Positions 5,696-6,339 of a stretch of 6,339 nucleotides of DNA are shown piece by piece. Each line of letters begins with the position of its first letter. The stretch's first letter is position 1. The stretch comes from Thermomicrobiaceae bacterium (lineage in GTDB: Bacteria > Chloroflexota > Chloroflexia > Thermomicrobiales > Thermomicrobiaceae), in assembly GCA_007122555.1 (NCBI GenBank), contig SKTL01000500.1, positions 1 to 6,339 of the forward strand. Direction: 5' to 3'. The notes under the pieces were generated by a model that worked only from the letters and a program-made list of their open reading frames with translations, was not told the DNA's origin and did no database searches. A program made the translations under genes and the position numbers.

Positions 5696-6339
5696 CTACG
5701 AGCCGTGTTTGCCCGGATCGTCAGCCAATTCGATACCTCGAACCGCTTCGCTGACCGTCATGTGGACATTCGTCGATCCGACCAGCTGCATCAGGTGAGT
5801 CCGCTGTAGCCGGTCCATGATCGGCCCCTTGAACTCGGCCATATGGACCGTGATCCCAGCCAGTTTCAGCCGTGTGGTCAACTCTTCCAGCGTTTCCAGC
5901 GCACTGGTATCAATCGAATTGACCGCTGAACCGACCAGAATCAGGTGGGATAGCTCCGGACGCGTTGAGACCGAATCCCAGATTGCCTGCTCCAGGCGGT
6001 TCGCGTTAGCAAAGTAGAGATTTTCGTCGATTCGAACGATAAGCATGCGGGGATCGCCATCGGTGTCATGCCGGAGAACGTTGCGATACGTCTCCGTCCC
6101 CTTCACGCGCCCGAGTTCCGCGATGTGCGGCTGGCTCGTATGCCAGAGGAACAGCGCGATGCTGGTAGCCACGCCCGCTGCGATTCCGATCTCAATGCCG
6201 GCCGCCAGCACCGTCACGAACGTCACTGCCAGTGCGATGACGTCGGCGCGACTGTAGGCCATCGCCCGGCGCATCGTCGCGGTCTCCAGCAGTCCGATGA
6301 CCGCAACGAGCACCACCGCAGCGAGCGTCGCGCGCGGCA
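5696..6339 (-). CDS. SulP (SLC26-type) anion transporter paralogue, C-terminal part, cut by window edge
   Basis: The reading frame is open to the right edge and ends at TAG (5696-5698), giving 213 residues. It covers the last two or three membrane segments (about residues 1-66, with PRATLAAVVLVAVIGLLET and TFVTVLAAGIEIGIAAGVAT) and the whole STAS domain (about 97-205). The STAS motif reads NSIDTSALETLEEL, with the phosphoacceptor-position serine at S145. It aligns without gaps to the C-terminus of the neighbouring SulP protein at roughly half identity by eye, so the two are tandem paralogues from an old duplication rather than a recent one. The N-terminal two thirds of the transporter is outside the window. 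It is co-oriented with the next SulP gene, with only 10 bases between them if the latter starts at 5685 or about 150 if it starts at 5547. The two may form a heteromeric pair or have different substrates. Confidence 0.9.
   Translation of the reverse strand, partial: PRATLAAVVLVAVIGLLETATMRRAMAYSRADVIALAVTFVTVLAAGIEIGIAAGVATSIALFLWHTSQPHIAELGRVKGTETYRNVLRHDTDGDPRMLIVRIDENLYFANANRLEQAIWDSVSTRPELSHLILVGSAVNSIDTSALETLEELTTRLKLAGITVHMAEFKGPIMDRLQRTHLMQLVGSTNVHMTVSEAVRGIELADDPGKHGS

Noticed and set aside
5128..5754. A 208-codon plus-strand open frame over the SulP gene
   Set aside because: It is a charged, low-complexity translation opposite conserved SulP membrane segments; a shadow of the real gene.

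Overview
The window is GC-rich (high fifties percent by eye), gene-dense bacterial DNA with short gaps, overlapping stop/start codons and frequent GTG/TTG starts. The mix of an IclR regulator beside an enolase-superfamily enzyme, an unusual type 2 isopentenyl-diphosphate-isomerase-like protein, tandem SulP transporters and an ECF sigma/zinc anti-sigma pair fits a free-living heterotroph. A Chloroflexota (Thermomicrobia-like) or actinobacterial source is my guess only; nothing here fixes the taxonomy. I see no RNA gene, CRISPR array, transposase or phage gene.

Layout. On the minus strand, 1-218 is the N-terminus of a mandelate racemase/muconate lactonizing (enolase superfamily) enzyme that runs off the left edge. 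It lies downstream of an iclR-type regulator (397-1209, minus). The 178-base gap between them holds two strong inverted repeats. Upstream of iclR is a roughly 560-base gene-free region (1210-1772) with a good sigma-70-type promoter pointing at iclR. A perfect 12-bp palindrome covers its -10 box, a likely regulator site. Divergently, on the plus strand, lies a protein with the fold and length of type 2 isopentenyl-diphosphate isomerase (1773-2825), in which most signature active-site residues are changed.

This gene converges, with an 18-base gap, on a minus-strand cluster read from right to left: the C-terminal part of one SulP anion transporter (5696-6339, cut by the right edge), a second complete SulP transporter (3748-5685), an ECF sigma factor (3104-3748) and a small cytosolic zinc-binding anti-sigma factor (2844-3107). 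SulP-sigma and sigma-anti-sigma junctions share bases between stop and start codons, so the last three genes are almost certainly translated as a coupled unit.

How they may work together. The left half looks like an IclR-controlled catabolic locus for an acid sugar or similar carbon source. The right half looks like anion (perhaps sulfate) uptake co-expressed with a stress sigma factor, whose anti-sigma has the C-x25-H-x3-C-x2-C zinc site of the RsrA type. A link between sulfur supply and thiol/redox stress is an attractive inference, not something the sequence proves.
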